Shown one piece after another: positions 17,068 to 28,525 of a DNA stretch of 64,000 nt (the first letter of the stretch is position 1; every line of letters begins with the position of its first letter). The DNA is from Marinomonas ostreistagni (GTDB lineage: Bacteria; Pseudomonadota; Gammaproteobacteria; Pseudomonadales; Marinomonadaceae): contig NZ_JAFEKF010000002.1 of NCBI RefSeq assembly GCF_016888445.1, positions 868,001-932,000 of the forward strand, in the 5' to 3' direction. Below the pieces are notes generated by a model, which was given only the letters and a program-made list of their open reading frames with translations, was not told where the DNA came from and ran no database searches. The position numbers and the translations under genes were made by a program.

Positions 17068-17361
17068 ATGAAAATAGCAGACTTACATGACATTCAGAGT
17101 TTTGAAAAAGTGCGAATTCACTCGTTGGAGTCCAACTTGTATCAGCTTTCGGTGGTGATTGACGGGCAAGAGCATTACTTGCATGACCAGCGTGGTGAAC
17201 TTCTAAAAAGTCATAATAAGCTCGAGTTGCAGCAGCTGTTTGAAGGCAAGCAGGTTGAGCAAATGGTTCTCTGTCACCAAAGTGCTTATGATGAAATGGT
17301 GGGGCAGCCAGTCGGTGAAGGCAATACCTTAGAGGTGCCGCTGGGTAATCCTTGGCACTAA
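17068..17361 (+). CDS. DUF6482 family protein
   Basis: A 97-residue soluble protein resembling the DUF6482 family of pseudomonads and relatives: an N-terminal segment (KVRIHSLESNLYQLSVVIDGQ), then a conserved C-terminal pattern with HQSAYDEMVGQP and LEVPLG. No function is known. The second of two adjacent ATGs (17068) is preferred because AGGAGG lies five bases upstream; the first leaves only two bases. It is followed after 69 bases by the ferredoxin-type reductase gene in the same direction. Confidence 0.7.
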   Translation: MKIADLHDIQSFEKVRIHSLESNLYQLSVVIDGQEHYLHDQRGELLKSHNKLELQQLFEGKQVEQMVLCHQSAYDEMVGQPVGEGNTLEVPLGNPWH

Positions 17362-17430
17362 TCACTTTGATACCAACACTATGGCTATTTCCTAGCATCT
17401 CTAAGTACTCTATATTTAAGAGGTAAATGA

Positions 17431-18417
17431 TTGCTAGATGAGGTGGAGCCAGTGAAAGCCATAATGTTGGATTTGGTGGTACAGCGCATCCTGAAAGAAA
17501 CCGAGGATGTGGTTCGAATCGAGTTGGCGCGCGAAGATGGCGAGCCGTTGCCTGTCTACCAAGCTGGCGCGCACATTACCTTGCAATTGCCAAGCGGCTT
17601 ATTGCGCCAGTATTCCCTTTGTCGCTTGCCAACCTCTGGCAAAAGTTTTGAAATCGCAGTGTTGCGCGAGCCTCAATCCCGTGGTGGCTCAGCGGAGCTG
17701 CATCGACTTAAAGAAGGCGATGTGCTGCAGTGTAAGTTTCCGCAAAACCATTTCCTACTAACCAACCCACGTTCCCCAGCCCTGTTGATGGCGGCCGGTA
17801 TCGGTGTTACGCCTTTGATCCCGATGGCGCAAACGCTGCACAAAACGGGTACCAACTTTTGTTTGCATTATTCGGTTAAAAGTTCTGCTAAAGCCCCCTT
17901 CTACCAGATGCTCAAAGACTCGCCCTTTGCTGATAAGGTGCAATTTCACTTTACTGATACCGAGCGCCGTGCCGATATTAGAGCGTTGCTGGAGCAGCAT
18001 AAAGATAAGCGCGATATCTATGTATGTGGTCCGCAGGCGTTTATTGATACCGTCTTGGAGCAAGCCGCAAGTTTGGGCTGGCCTGAGACCAAGCTACATC
18101 GTGAGTACTTTAGTGGATCCCGTTCGCCAGAGATGGACAATGCGCCATTAGATGCGTTTCAGGTCAAAGTTGCCAGTACCGGTGAAATGATCGATGTCGA
18201 CCAAGGTGTGACGATTACGGAAGCCTTGGAAGCCAATGGCATTGATGTACCTGTTTCTTGTGAAGAGGGTTGGTGTGGCACTTGTATGACGGGCTTGATC
18301 GAAGGTGTGGCGGATCATAGAGACACTTTTTTATCCAATGATGAGCGCGCTTCAGGACAATTAATTATGCCTTGTTGCTCACGGGCGCGTAGCGAATGTT
18401 TGGTGTTAGATTTATAA
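17431..18417 (+). CDS. Phthalate-dioxygenase-reductase-type oxidoreductase (VanB-like)
   Basis: A 328-residue one-component reductase. An FMN-binding barrel (RQYSLC motif, about residue 58) is followed by the NAD-binding domain (AAGIGVTPLIPMAQ and YVCGPQAF) and a C-terminal plant-type [2Fe-2S] ferredoxin domain with CEEGWCGTC and a distal cysteine in MPCCSRA. Such proteins pass electrons from NADH to Rieske oxygenases, for example vanillate demethylase, but no oxygenase gene is nearby, so the partner is unknown. TTG at 17431 has AGAGGT six bases upstream; a GTG at 17452 behind GAGGTGGAG is a serious alternative. Confidence 0.85.
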   Translation: MLDEVEPVKAIMLDLVVQRILKETEDVVRIELAREDGEPLPVYQAGAHITLQLPSGLLRQYSLCRLPTSGKSFEIAVLREPQSRGGSAELHRLKEGDVLQCKFPQNHFLLTNPRSPALLMAAGIGVTPLIPMAQTLHKTGTNFCLHYSVKSSAKAPFYQMLKDSPFADKVQFHFTDTERRADIRALLEQHKDKRDIYVCGPQAFIDTVLEQAASLGWPETKLHREYFSGSRSPEMDNAPLDAFQVKVASTGEMIDVDQGVTITEALEANGIDVPVSCEEGWCGTCMTGLIEGVADHRDTFLSNDERASGQLIMPCCSRARSECLVLDL

Positions 18418-18595
18418 ATCAAGGACTTGTCGAAAAGGCTAGAAAGTTTGTTACAATTTTTGGCCAAAAGGCGGTAAACTTGTCCGCTTTTACGTTGAGT
18501 GGAAGGGGGTCTGATGCTATCATTTGCTCCCGTCCTAAAGGCATGTTTTCAAATGCCTCATTCTCATTTCGATCATACAATTTAAGGCGGGCTAA

Positions 18596-20236
<1,641 letters not shown>

Positions 20237-20277
20237 CTTAAACAAACACAGACGTTTGTAAGTTTCTCATCTACTAA

Positions 20278-21585
<1,308 letters not shown>

Positions 21586-21601
21586 TTTTCTTAAGCAGTT
21601 C

Positions 21602-21640
21602 GAAAAGGGAGAACATTGTTCTCCCTTTTTTATTTTTTTT
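21602..21640 (+). terminator. Terminator of pyrG-eno
   Basis: AAGGGAGAAC-ATT-GTTCTCCCTT hairpin followed by a run of T residues, 20 bases after the eno stop. Confidence 0.93.
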
Positions 21641-21697
21641 TCATGCATTTCGCGAAATAATGGGCATTCATTTTTGTCCTGAGTCTGAATCTCCAAC

Positions 21698-21976
21698 ATG
21701 ATGTTGCGCATATTTTTAGGGATCTTCTTGTGCTTCACCGCGTACTTGTCTTTTCAAACCTATTGGGGTGAACAAGGCGTGAAGCGGGAAGAAGAGCTCG
21801 CCAAACAAATTGAATACCAAGAGCAGATTAACAAGCGTCTTAAAGTTCGTAATGACGCCTTGCGTGCCCAAATCGATGATTTGCGTCTCGGCGAGGATGC
21901 CGTAGAGGAACATGTTCGGACGGACCTTCAATATATTAAAGACGGTGAAGTCTTTTATCGCATAGTAGAAAAGTAA
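21698..21976 (+). CDS. ftsB: Cell division protein FtsB
   Basis: A 92-residue bitopic membrane protein of the divisome FtsQ-FtsB-FtsL complex. Residues about 3-20 are the membrane segment (LRIFLGIFLCFTAYLSF), followed by a periplasmic coiled coil (about 28-65) and the conserved tail DAVEEHVRTDLQYIKDGEVFYRI. Position directly ahead of ispD is conserved. Two adjacent ATGs (21698, 21701) are possible starts; neither has a clear ribosome site. Its TAA overlaps the ispD ATG by one base. Confidence 0.93.
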   Translation: MMLRIFLGIFLCFTAYLSFQTYWGEQGVKREEELAKQIEYQEQINKRLKVRNDALRAQIDDLRLGEDAVEEHVRTDLQYIKDGEVFYRIVEK

Positions 21977-22674
21977 TGACACAGTTTTGGGTGATTATTC
22001 CAGCTGCTGGTGTAGGCCAGCGCATGGCCAGCGTACAGCCGAAGCAATATTTATCGCTGCAAGGGCAAACCATTCTCGATCTAACCATTAGCAAGTTTGT
22101 CGACCATCCTCAGATCGCTGGGGTTGCGGTAGGTGTGAGCCCAGATGATGCCTATTGGCCTGATTCTGAGTGGGCGACGCATCCTAAAGTGGTACGTTTT
22201 GATGGCGGTGAGGAGCGTGCCGATACGGTAGTGAATGGCTTGCAGGTGTTATTGGCCTTAGGGGTCGCGGAGCAAGAGTCGGTGTTGGTTCACGATGCTG
22301 CGAGGCCTTTAGTGTCCCAAGCGGCTCTGACACGGATTATGTCTCACACAGGTGAGCAAGGTGCCCTATTAGCATTGCCTGCTAAAGATACCCTTAAGCT
22401 AGCCGAGGCAGGGCGCGCCACAGCCACAGTAGATCGTAGCGTCATTTGGCAAGCGCAAACGCCGCAAAAATTCCCTTTAATGGCACTCTATGAAGGCATC
22501 ACCACGGCCCAGCAAGAAGGCATAGCCATCACCGACGAAAGCTCTGCGATGGAGCTGATGGATTGGCAACCAGACCTTATTGAAGGTGAGCCAAGTAACT
22601 TGAAAATTACCGTGCCAGATGACTTAGTCATTGCGCAAGCGCTGTTAAGTATTCATTCAGCAGAGCAACAATAG
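21976..22674 (+). CDS. ispD: 2-C-methyl-D-erythritol 4-phosphate cytidylyltransferase
   Basis: Third enzyme of the MEP pathway to isoprenoids, attaching CMP to methylerythritol phosphate. The 232 residues carry the nucleotide-binding N-terminus PAAGVGQRMASVQPKQYL, the ISPD signature VLVHDAARPLVS, and the C-terminal DESSAMEL and NLKITVPDDL segments. It overlaps ftsB by one base (TAATG) and is ten bases ahead of ispF, the fifth pathway enzyme. Translational coupling is likely. Confidence 0.96.
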   Translation: MTQFWVIIPAAGVGQRMASVQPKQYLSLQGQTILDLTISKFVDHPQIAGVAVGVSPDDAYWPDSEWATHPKVVRFDGGEERADTVVNGLQVLLALGVAEQESVLVHDAARPLVSQAALTRIMSHTGEQGALLALPAKDTLKLAEAGRATATVDRSVIWQAQTPQKFPLMALYEGITTAQQEGIAITDESSAMELMDWQPDLIEGEPSNLKITVPDDLVIAQALLSIHSAEQQ

Positions 22675-22683
22675 GAGCGTTCT

Positions 22684-23172
22684 ATGATTCCATTTCGAGT
22701 TGGGCACGGTTTTGATGTGCATAAATTTGGTGAAGGCGACGCGATTGTCATCGGTGGTGTCACCATTCCTTATGAAAAAGGCTTAGTGGCGCACTCGGAT
22801 GGTGATGTCGCTTTGCATGCCCTGACGGATGCTTTATTGGGGGCGGCGGCATTAGGCGATATTGGTAAGCATTTCCCAGATACGGATGCCGAGTTTGCTG
22901 GGGCTGATAGCCGTGTTTTGCTACGCCAAGCGTTTGCTGAGGTGCAAAAGTTAGGTTGGCTGGTAGGGAATGTTGACGTCACTATTATGGCGCAAGCGCC
23001 AAAAATGCGTCCGCACATTGATGCCATGCGTGCCAACATTGCCAGCGATCTTCAGATTGATCTGGGTGCGGCCAATGTCAAAGCCACTACTACCGAGAAG
23101 CTTGGCTTTACTGGGCGTAAGGAAGGCATAGCAGTTGAGGCGGTGGCGTTATTGTACCGAAACGATCGATGA
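22684..23172 (+). CDS. ispF: 2-C-methyl-D-erythritol 2,4-cyclodiphosphate synthase
   Basis: Fifth enzyme of the MEP pathway; releases CMP and closes the cyclodiphosphate. The 162 residues show the zinc-binding [13 protein letters not shown] motif near the N-terminus (Asp and His ligands), the IspF signature [19 protein letters not shown], and the C-terminal [18 protein letters not shown] loop. ATG at 22684 is preceded by AGGAG. Its end overlaps the truD start by four bases (ATGA). Confidence 0.97.
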   Translation: MIPFRVGHGFDVHKFGEGDAIVIGGVTIPYEKGLVAHSDGDVALHALTDALLGAAALGDIGKHFPDTDAEFAGADSRVLLRQAFAEVQKLGWLVGNVDVTIMAQAPKMRPHIDAMRANIASDLQIDLGAANVKATTTEKLGFTGRKEGIAVEAVALLYRNDR

Positions 23173-24263
23173 ATACTGACTGGGGATATGCTTGGACAAA
23201 GCCTAATGCTAAGGCCGATTTAAAAACCATTGAAAGCGATTTTTTGGTCGAAGAGGTATTGGGTTACGAGCCAGACCACCAAGGCGAGTTTGTATTTTTG
23301 TGGATCGAAAAGCAGGGCGTTAACACGGACTTTTTAGCCAAGCGTCTGGCGCAACTAGCAGATATTTCCCCTAGTCGTGTGACCTATGCTGGCGCCAAAG
23401 ACCGCCATGCCTGTACACGTCAGTGGTTTTGCTTGCATATACTCGGCCAAACGCCGGATTTCAGCGCTATTGAAGCCGTCTTTAAAGCGCCTGAGATCGT
23501 GCGAGTGTTACGCCAAACACGCCATAGCAAAAAGCTCAAAACAGGTGGCTTGCTAGGCAACCGCTTCAGTTTGCGATTGCGTAATATTGTTGGCGACCAA
23601 ACTGAAATCGAGCAGCGTCTAGCGTTAATTAAAAGCTATGGTGTGCCGAATTATTATGGTGAACAGCGGTTTGGTATTCGCGGGAATAATTTAGTCAATG
23701 GTCGTGACATGGTGCTACCTGGACGAAAGGGCACGCATAAGCTGAATAAAACACAATCCTTTTGGCTGTCGGCGATACGTTCTTGGTTTTTCAATGAGGC
23801 GCTGTCTTTGTACGTGGCACAAGGTACATGGGACGTTCTGAGTGAAGGTGATATTGCCCAGCCAAGGGATGGCAGTCAGTCCTTTCGCGTCAAAGCTTTG
23901 TCTTTAGATCTTATCTATCGCTTAAAGCAAGGGGATATCTCGCCAGTGTTGCCTTTAATCAGTGATGGCTGGCCAATGGGAACCAACGCCGCCCGAGCCG
24001 AGCAAATGAAGGCGCTCTATCAGTCGCAAGCAGATCTACTGGATGGCTTGATGACATTTGGCTTTGCCCGTGACAGTCGCGCGACACGCATTGTTCCTAA
24101 AGATATGGCCTGGGAATTGCTTGAGGGTAGCCAAGGGGCGGATCAGTTGGTACTGCAATTTGAGCTGCCAAAAGGCGCGTTCGCCACCAGTGTATTGCGA
24201 GAACTGTTCAATATTCATGACCGATCACAAGAAAAACACCATGAGACTACTGCTATCGAATGA
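23169..24263 (+). CDS. truD: tRNA pseudouridine(13) synthase
   Basis: A 364-residue pseudouridine synthase acting on U13 of tRNA-Glu. Family motifs: [17 protein letters not shown] near the N-terminus, the catalytic aspartate in [15 protein letters not shown], and the insertion-domain segment [15 protein letters not shown]. Slightly longer than the E. coli protein. Both ends overlap neighbouring genes (ispF by four bases, surE by 23), a compact arrangement typical of this operon. Confidence 0.96.
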   Translation: MNTDWGYAWTKPNAKADLKTIESDFLVEEVLGYEPDHQGEFVFLWIEKQGVNTDFLAKRLAQLADISPSRVTYAGAKDRHACTRQWFCLHILGQTPDFSAIEAVFKAPEIVRVLRQTRHSKKLKTGGLLGNRFSLRLRNIVGDQTEIEQRLALIKSYGVPNYYGEQRFGIRGNNLVNGRDMVLPGRKGTHKLNKTQSFWLSAIRSWFFNEALSLYVAQGTWDVLSEGDIAQPRDGSQSFRVKALSLDLIYRLKQGDISPVLPLISDGWPMGTNAARAEQMKALYQSQADLLDGLMTFGFARDSRATRIVPKDMAWELLEGSQGADQLVLQFELPKGAFATSVLRELFNIHDRSQEKHHETTAIE

Positions 24264-24987
24264 TGATGGTTTGGATGCTTTAGGGCTGCAAACCTTACAT
24301 CAATACTTATCCTCTGCTTTTGACTGTACCTTGGTTGCACCGGATCGTGACCGCAGTGGCGCCAGTAATTCACTGACATTGACGCGTCCATTACGACCGA
24401 CTTGTGTGCGAGAGAAACAGTATAAAGTGGACGGCACGCCCAGCGATTGTGTGAACTTGGCCATGTCAGAAGTGATTGATGGTAAGTTTGACGCAGTCAT
24501 TTCTGGTATTAATCATGGGCCTAATTTGGGCGATGATGTCATTTATTCTGGTACGGTCGCCGCTGCGATGGAGGCCCGCCATTTAGGTCGGCCATCGATT
24601 GCCGTCTCACTGGTGGGTAATCGGCATTTTGACACCGCAGCCAAGGTGATTGTGCAGCTGTTAAAGGATGCGCACAGCTTATCTCTGCCTGCCAACGTGT
24701 TACTGAATATCAATGTGCCGGATGTGCCTTTTAGCGATCTTAAAGGTACCAAAGTCACCCGTTTAGGCTATCGTCATCAAGCGCACCCAGCGATTCCGGC
24801 GCAGCATCCTAAAGGGCTTGAGTGTTATTGGATTGGTGCGTTAGCAGGAGCCAATGATGCGGCCGAGGGGACGGATTTTCACGCGGTGGCGGAAGGTTAC
24901 GTCTCTATTACACCAATCCATACGGACATGACGTGTCATGGTGCGTTAAATTATTTGAATCAATGGGTGAATGATCTGCCGCTATGA
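24241..24987 (+). CDS. surE: 5'/3'-nucleotidase SurE
   Basis: A 248-residue metal-dependent phosphatase acting on nucleoside monophosphates and short polyphosphates. The N-terminus [13 protein letters not shown] gives the metal-binding Asp-Asp pair; VDGTPSDCVNLA and GINHGPNLGDDVIYSGTVAAA supply the serine and asparagine ligands. ATG at 24241 is chosen because the family starts exactly there; the frame extends upstream within truD. It overlaps pcm by four bases. The surE-pcm-nlpD-rpoS order is conserved and links it to stationary-phase survival. Confidence 0.96.
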   Translation: MRLLLSNDDGLDALGLQTLHQYLSSAFDCTLVAPDRDRSGASNSLTLTRPLRPTCVREKQYKVDGTPSDCVNLAMSEVIDGKFDAVISGINHGPNLGDDVIYSGTVAAAMEARHLGRPSIAVSLVGNRHFDTAAKVIVQLLKDAHSLSLPANVLLNINVPDVPFSDLKGTKVTRLGYRHQAHPAIPAQHPKGLECYWIGALAGANDAAEGTDFHAVAEGYVSITPIHTDMTCHGALNYLNQWVNDLPL

Positions 24988-25646
24988 CCACAGCTCTGGA
25001 TGAACTGTTAAAATCCTCACAAGCTCGTGTTGGGCAAATGCTTCATCATTTGCAACAACAAGGAATTGAGCATACAGAACTACTGCAAGTCATGGCGTCT
25101 TTACCACGTCATGAATTTGTTGAGCCTGCCTTTTCTCATTTAGCTTATAGTCCAACATCTTTGCCGATTGGTCGTAACCAAACGATCAGTCAACCACTGA
25201 CGGTAGCGCGTATGACCCTGTGGTTATTGCAATATGCGCGCTTAGGACGAGTACTCGAAGTAGGGACGGGCTCAGGTTATCAAACCGCTATTTTGGCGCA
25301 CTTCTTCAATAAAGTGCATACCATCGAGCGGCAACGAAGTTTGCATCAACTCGCGCAAGCGCGTTTGCAACGAATGGCGTTGAATAATGTGGAGTGTTTG
25401 CACGGTGATGGTCACTTAGGTTGGCCACAAAAAGTACAAATGGACGCCATCATTGTCACCGCCATGGCCAGTAAAGTGCCCTCAGCACTGACTGATATGT
25501 TAAAAGAAGATGGGATCTTGATTATGCCGATAGCAGATCACCCGCCTACCATTGGGTGTTGGCGTCGGCAAGGCGATAAGTGGAAGCGTCTCGAGTCAGA
25601 GGCTGCCCAGTTCGTCCCGTTATTAGAAGGAAAAATCGATGCCTAA
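24984..25646 (+). CDS. pcm: Protein-L-isoaspartate O-methyltransferase
   Basis: A 220-residue methyltransferase that repairs isoaspartyl residues in aged proteins using S-adenosylmethionine. Motif I is VLEVGTGSGYQTAILA; the family segment LPIGRNQTISQPLTVARM precedes it, and VDAIIVTAMA-type strand four is seen as MDAIIVTAMASKVP. ATG at 24984 overlaps the surE stop (ATGA), and its own stop overlaps the DUF368 gene by eight bases. Confidence 0.95.
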   Translation: MTTALDELLKSSQARVGQMLHHLQQQGIEHTELLQVMASLPRHEFVEPAFSHLAYSPTSLPIGRNQTISQPLTVARMTLWLLQYARLGRVLEVGTGSGYQTAILAHFFNKVHTIERQRSLHQLAQARLQRMALNNVECLHGDGHLGWPQKVQMDAIIVTAMASKVPSALTDMLKEDGILIMPIADHPPTIGCWRRQGDKWKRLESEAAQFVPLLEGKIDA

Positions 25647-26568
25647 ATGGCTTAAAATTTACTTGAGTGGCGTATTGATGGGCGCTGCTGACATTGTTCC
25701 TGGTGTGTCAGGTGGCACAATCGCGTTTATTGTTGGTATCTATGATCGCTTGATCGCTGCGTTGAGCGGCGTCAACAAGGACAGCATCATGATGTTGTTT
25801 AAAGGGCAGTTCAAGGCGCTTTGGCAACATTTTGATGGCACCTTTTTAGTGATCTTGTTGGCAGGGATTGCGACCTCGATTTTTAGTATTGCCAGTCTTA
25901 TGACTGAGCTTATGCACACTTATCCCGTATGGCTCTGGAGCTTCTTTTTTGGTTTGATCTTGGCATCCGCCGTGGTCTTGATTCTCGCCATTCCTAAATT
26001 CCATGCACGTCATCTAGGCATGCTAGTGATCGGTGTGCTGATCGGCGCTAGTTTGTCTATGTTGGTGCCGACGCAGGTTGGCATTAATTGGTTGATGGTG
26101 TTCTGTGCCGGCATGATTGCCATCTGTGCCATGATTTTACCAGGCATTTCCGGCAGCTTTATTTTGTTAATGCTAGGGATGTATGGTTATGTGATCGGCG
26201 CGATTAAAGATTTGAACCTCGCGGTGATTGTGATATTTGCCATGGGGGCGTTATTGGGCTTGCTAAGCTTCTCCAAGTTGCTACATTGGCTATTACAGCA
26301 TGCCAAGCAAGTGACCTTGGCCTTATTGACTGGCATTATGCTAGGTGCATTGACTAAGGTCTGGCCTTGGAAAGAAGCCTTAAGTGTGATTGAAGTGCGC
26401 GGTAAAACCATTCCGAGTGAAGAGGCTCTTTTACTACCATGGCAAATGGCGAACTATCACTGGCTACAAGATTTGCTTATCCCTTGCCTATTAATTGCTT
26501 TAGGTGCTGGGATTGTTTTAGGGGCGCATTACATCTCGTTACAAAAAACAGATGCGAATAATAAGTAG
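25639..26568 (+). CDS. DUF368 polytopic membrane protein
   Basis: A 309-residue inner-membrane protein with about eight hydrophobic segments and the duplicated DUF368 signature, GAADIVPGVSGGTIAFIVG at residues 12-30 and MILPGISGSFILLMLG in the second half. Relatives have been implicated in undecaprenyl-phosphate (C55-P) translocation (PopT family) in envelope biogenesis; that role is known from other bacteria and is inferred here. It is inserted between pcm and nlpD, where many relatives have no gene or a different membrane protein, and it overlaps pcm by eight bases, so it belongs to the operon. Confidence 0.85.
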   Translation: MPKWLKIYLSGVLMGAADIVPGVSGGTIAFIVGIYDRLIAALSGVNKDSIMMLFKGQFKALWQHFDGTFLVILLAGIATSIFSIASLMTELMHTYPVWLWSFFFGLILASAVVLILAIPKFHARHLGMLVIGVLIGASLSMLVPTQVGINWLMVFCAGMIAICAMILPGISGSFILLMLGMYGYVIGAIKDLNLAVIVIFAMGALLGLLSFSKLLHWLLQHAKQVTLALLTGIMLGALTKVWPWKEALSVIEVRGKTIPSEEALLLPWQMANYHWLQDLLIPCLLIALGAGIVLGAHYISLQKTDANNK

Positions 26569-26597
26569 CGTTATAAATGTAAATTGAGTCGTGGCGT

Positions 26598-27431
26598 ATG
26601 AGATTAAAAAAGGCATTTGCTAAATTAGGGAATTCTAAAAAAACACTGACAAAAAGACTCAGTGCCCTAGTCGTTATTTGCCTAACGCTCACTGGATGTG
26701 CCTACGACAGTTTTCACTATGGTGCACCCAGAGGTTCATCCGGTGGTGGCTCTTCGGCACAGGTTCGCCCTGTGCCGAGTAGCGGCATCCATCGCGTCAA
26801 ATCGGGTGATACCCTTTTTTCCATTGCTTTTTCTTACGGCTTAGACTACCGCAGAGTCGCTCGTATTAATGGCATCAACTCACCTTATACTATTTATCCT
26901 AATCAAAAGATTCGTTTGACTGGTGCGCCGAAGAAAGCATCTAGTACGCGCCAGGTTGCCGCGTCATCAAGCGCCACCAGAGCGGTGACAAAAAGCACCA
27001 GTTCAAAAGTGAACTCCGCTCAAAAATCTGTGTCCACTGTAAAGATACCTACTGCAAAAGTTTCAAACTGGCAATGGCCTGTGTCAGGGGCTGTGAAAAA
27101 AGGCTTTTCAAACGCTGGTGTTAGTAGTAAAGGTATAGACATCAAAGGCAAAGATGCCGAGCATGTTAAAGCGGCGGCAGATGGTGTGGTCGTTTATGCA
27201 GGCAATGGCTTGATTGGCTACGGTAATTTAGTCATAGTAAAACACAATGAAGTGTACCTAAGTGCCTATGCTTACAACGAGCGCATTTTAGTCAAGGAAA
27301 AACAAACGGTACGGATGGGCGACTCCCTTGCAGTAATTGGTGGGAAAGGAACTGAGCGACCATTACTGCATTTTGAAGTGAGGCGAGATGGCCAACCGAT
27401 CGATCCATTAAGAGTGTTACCAAAAAAATAA
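26598..27431 (+). CDS. nlpD: NlpD-type LysM/LytM lipoprotein (amidase activator)
   Basis: A 277-residue outer-membrane lipoprotein. Unusually long N-terminal signal region with lipobox LTGC (about residue 33), one LysM domain ([28 protein letters not shown]), a Ser/Lys-rich linker and a C-terminal LytM (M23) domain. The zinc ligands are lost: the HxxxD site reads GIDIKGKD and the first HxH histidine region reads YAYNE, so it cannot be a peptidase. This matches NlpD, which activates the amidase AmiC at the division site. Ribosome site is weak; the ATG at 26598 gives basic residues before the hydrophobic stretch. Confidence 0.9.
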   Translation: MRLKKAFAKLGNSKKTLTKRLSALVVICLTLTGCAYDSFHYGAPRGSSGGGSSAQVRPVPSSGIHRVKSGDTLFSIAFSYGLDYRRVARINGINSPYTIYPNQKIRLTGAPKKASSTRQVAASSSATRAVTKSTSSKVNSAQKSVSTVKIPTAKVSNWQWPVSGAVKKGFSNAGVSSKGIDIKGKDAEHVKAAADGVVVYAGNGLIGYGNLVIVKHNEVYLSAYAYNERILVKEKQTVRMGDSLAVIGGKGTERPLLHFEVRRDGQPIDPLRVLPKK

Positions 27432-27465
27432 TAATTACAATTTTTGGGGCTTTGAGGAGGACGAT

Positions 27466-28458
27466 ATGAAATCGGTAAATATGGATAAGGTGAATGAAGA
27501 AGTCCTACAAACCACTGAGGACTTTGATTTCGAAGAGATCGAACAAACGGAAGACGATTCGGACGCTGAGTTTGAATCTGCTGTGAATGCTCGGTATGCG
27601 GATAACGATGCAAAATCACTAGATGTGACACAGCTATACCTAAGCGAAATAGGCTACTCCCCGCTACTGACAGCGGAAGAAGAAGTGTATTTTGCTCGCT
27701 TGGCTCTCAAAGGCGACGAGGCCGCCCGTAAGCGCATGATCGAAAGTAACTTGCGCCTAGTGGTGAAAATATCTCGACGCTACCTTAATCGAGGCTTAAC
27801 CCTGCTAGATTTGATCGAAGAAGGTAATTTAGGTCTTATCAGAGCGGTGGAAAAATTTGACCCAGAGCGCGGTTTCCGCTTCTCAACTTATGCCACTTGG
27901 TGGATTCGTCAAACCATCGAACGGGCGATCATGAATCAAACCCGTACGATTCGCTTACCTATTCATGTCGTCAAAGAGCTTAATGTGTACTTGCGTGCAG
28001 CGCGTGAGTTAACCCAGAAACTTGATCATGAACCGACCCCGGAAGAAATTGCACAGATGCTCGATCGTCCGGTAGAGGATGTGCAAAAGATGCTTAGTCT
28101 TAATGAGCGTGTTAGCTCGATCGATTCTCCTGTCGGGGGCGTTGATAATGACAAGAGCCTAGTCGAAGTATTAGCCGATAGCCAACACGCGGGGCCTGAA
28201 GACGAGCGCCAAACAGGTGATGTGCACCACAATATTGAGCAGCTATTAGATGAGTTAAACGATAAGCAGCGCGAAGTCATTGCGCGTCGTTTTGGACTGC
28301 GTGGTTACGAGCCGAGTACGTTGGAAGACGTAGGTGCTGAGATTGGCCTAACCCGTGAACGGGTGCGCCAGATTCAGGTAGAAGCATTACGTAAGCTGCG
28401 TGTGTTGCTGCAAAATCGTGGTTTATCGCTAGCGGATGTCATCGATTTAGATCATTAA
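27466..28458 (+). CDS. rpoS: RNA polymerase sigma factor RpoS
   Basis: A 330-residue sigma-38, the stationary-phase and general stress sigma factor. Region 1.2/2 contains [21 protein letters not shown], the core-binding and -10 recognition segment [18 protein letters not shown] and [16 protein letters not shown]; region 4.2 holds the helix-turn-helix [23 protein letters not shown] at 27466 has AGGAGG. In relatives the main rpoS promoter lies within nlpD; that is likely here, since the gap is only 34 bases. Confidence 0.97.
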   Translation: MKSVNMDKVNEEVLQTTEDFDFEEIEQTEDDSDAEFESAVNARYADNDAKSLDVTQLYLSEIGYSPLLTAEEEVYFARLALKGDEAARKRMIESNLRLVVKISRRYLNRGLTLLDLIEEGNLGLIRAVEKFDPERGFRFSTYATWWIRQTIERAIMNQTRTIRLPIHVVKELNVYLRAARELTQKLDHEPTPEEIAQMLDRPVEDVQKMLSLNERVSSIDSPVGGVDNDKSLVEVLADSQHAGPEDERQTGDVHHNIEQLLDELNDKQREVIARRFGLRGYEPSTLEDVGAEIGLTRERVRQIQVEALRKLRVLLQNRGLSLADVIDLDH

Positions 28459-28479
28459 GCCAGTCTTTCTTTAGCCCAC

Positions 28480-28511
28480 AAAAAAGCCCCAACATAATGG
28501 GGCTTTTTTAG
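28480..28511. terminator. Bidirectional terminator after rpoS
   Basis: AAAAAGCCCC-AACATAAT-GGGGCTTTTTT hairpin between convergent rpoS and the ahpA-like gene. Confidence 0.92.
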
Positions 28512-28525
28512 ATCTCGTTGCTGTG

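Noticed and set aside
17051..17398. 115-codon minus-strand frame over the DUF6482 gene
   Set aside because: The plus-strand frame has an ideal ribosome site and recognisable family pattern; this one is antisense to it.
26598..27431. Active M23 peptidase at the nlpD locus
   Set aside because: The HxxxD and HxH zinc motifs are lost, as expected for an NlpD-type activator.
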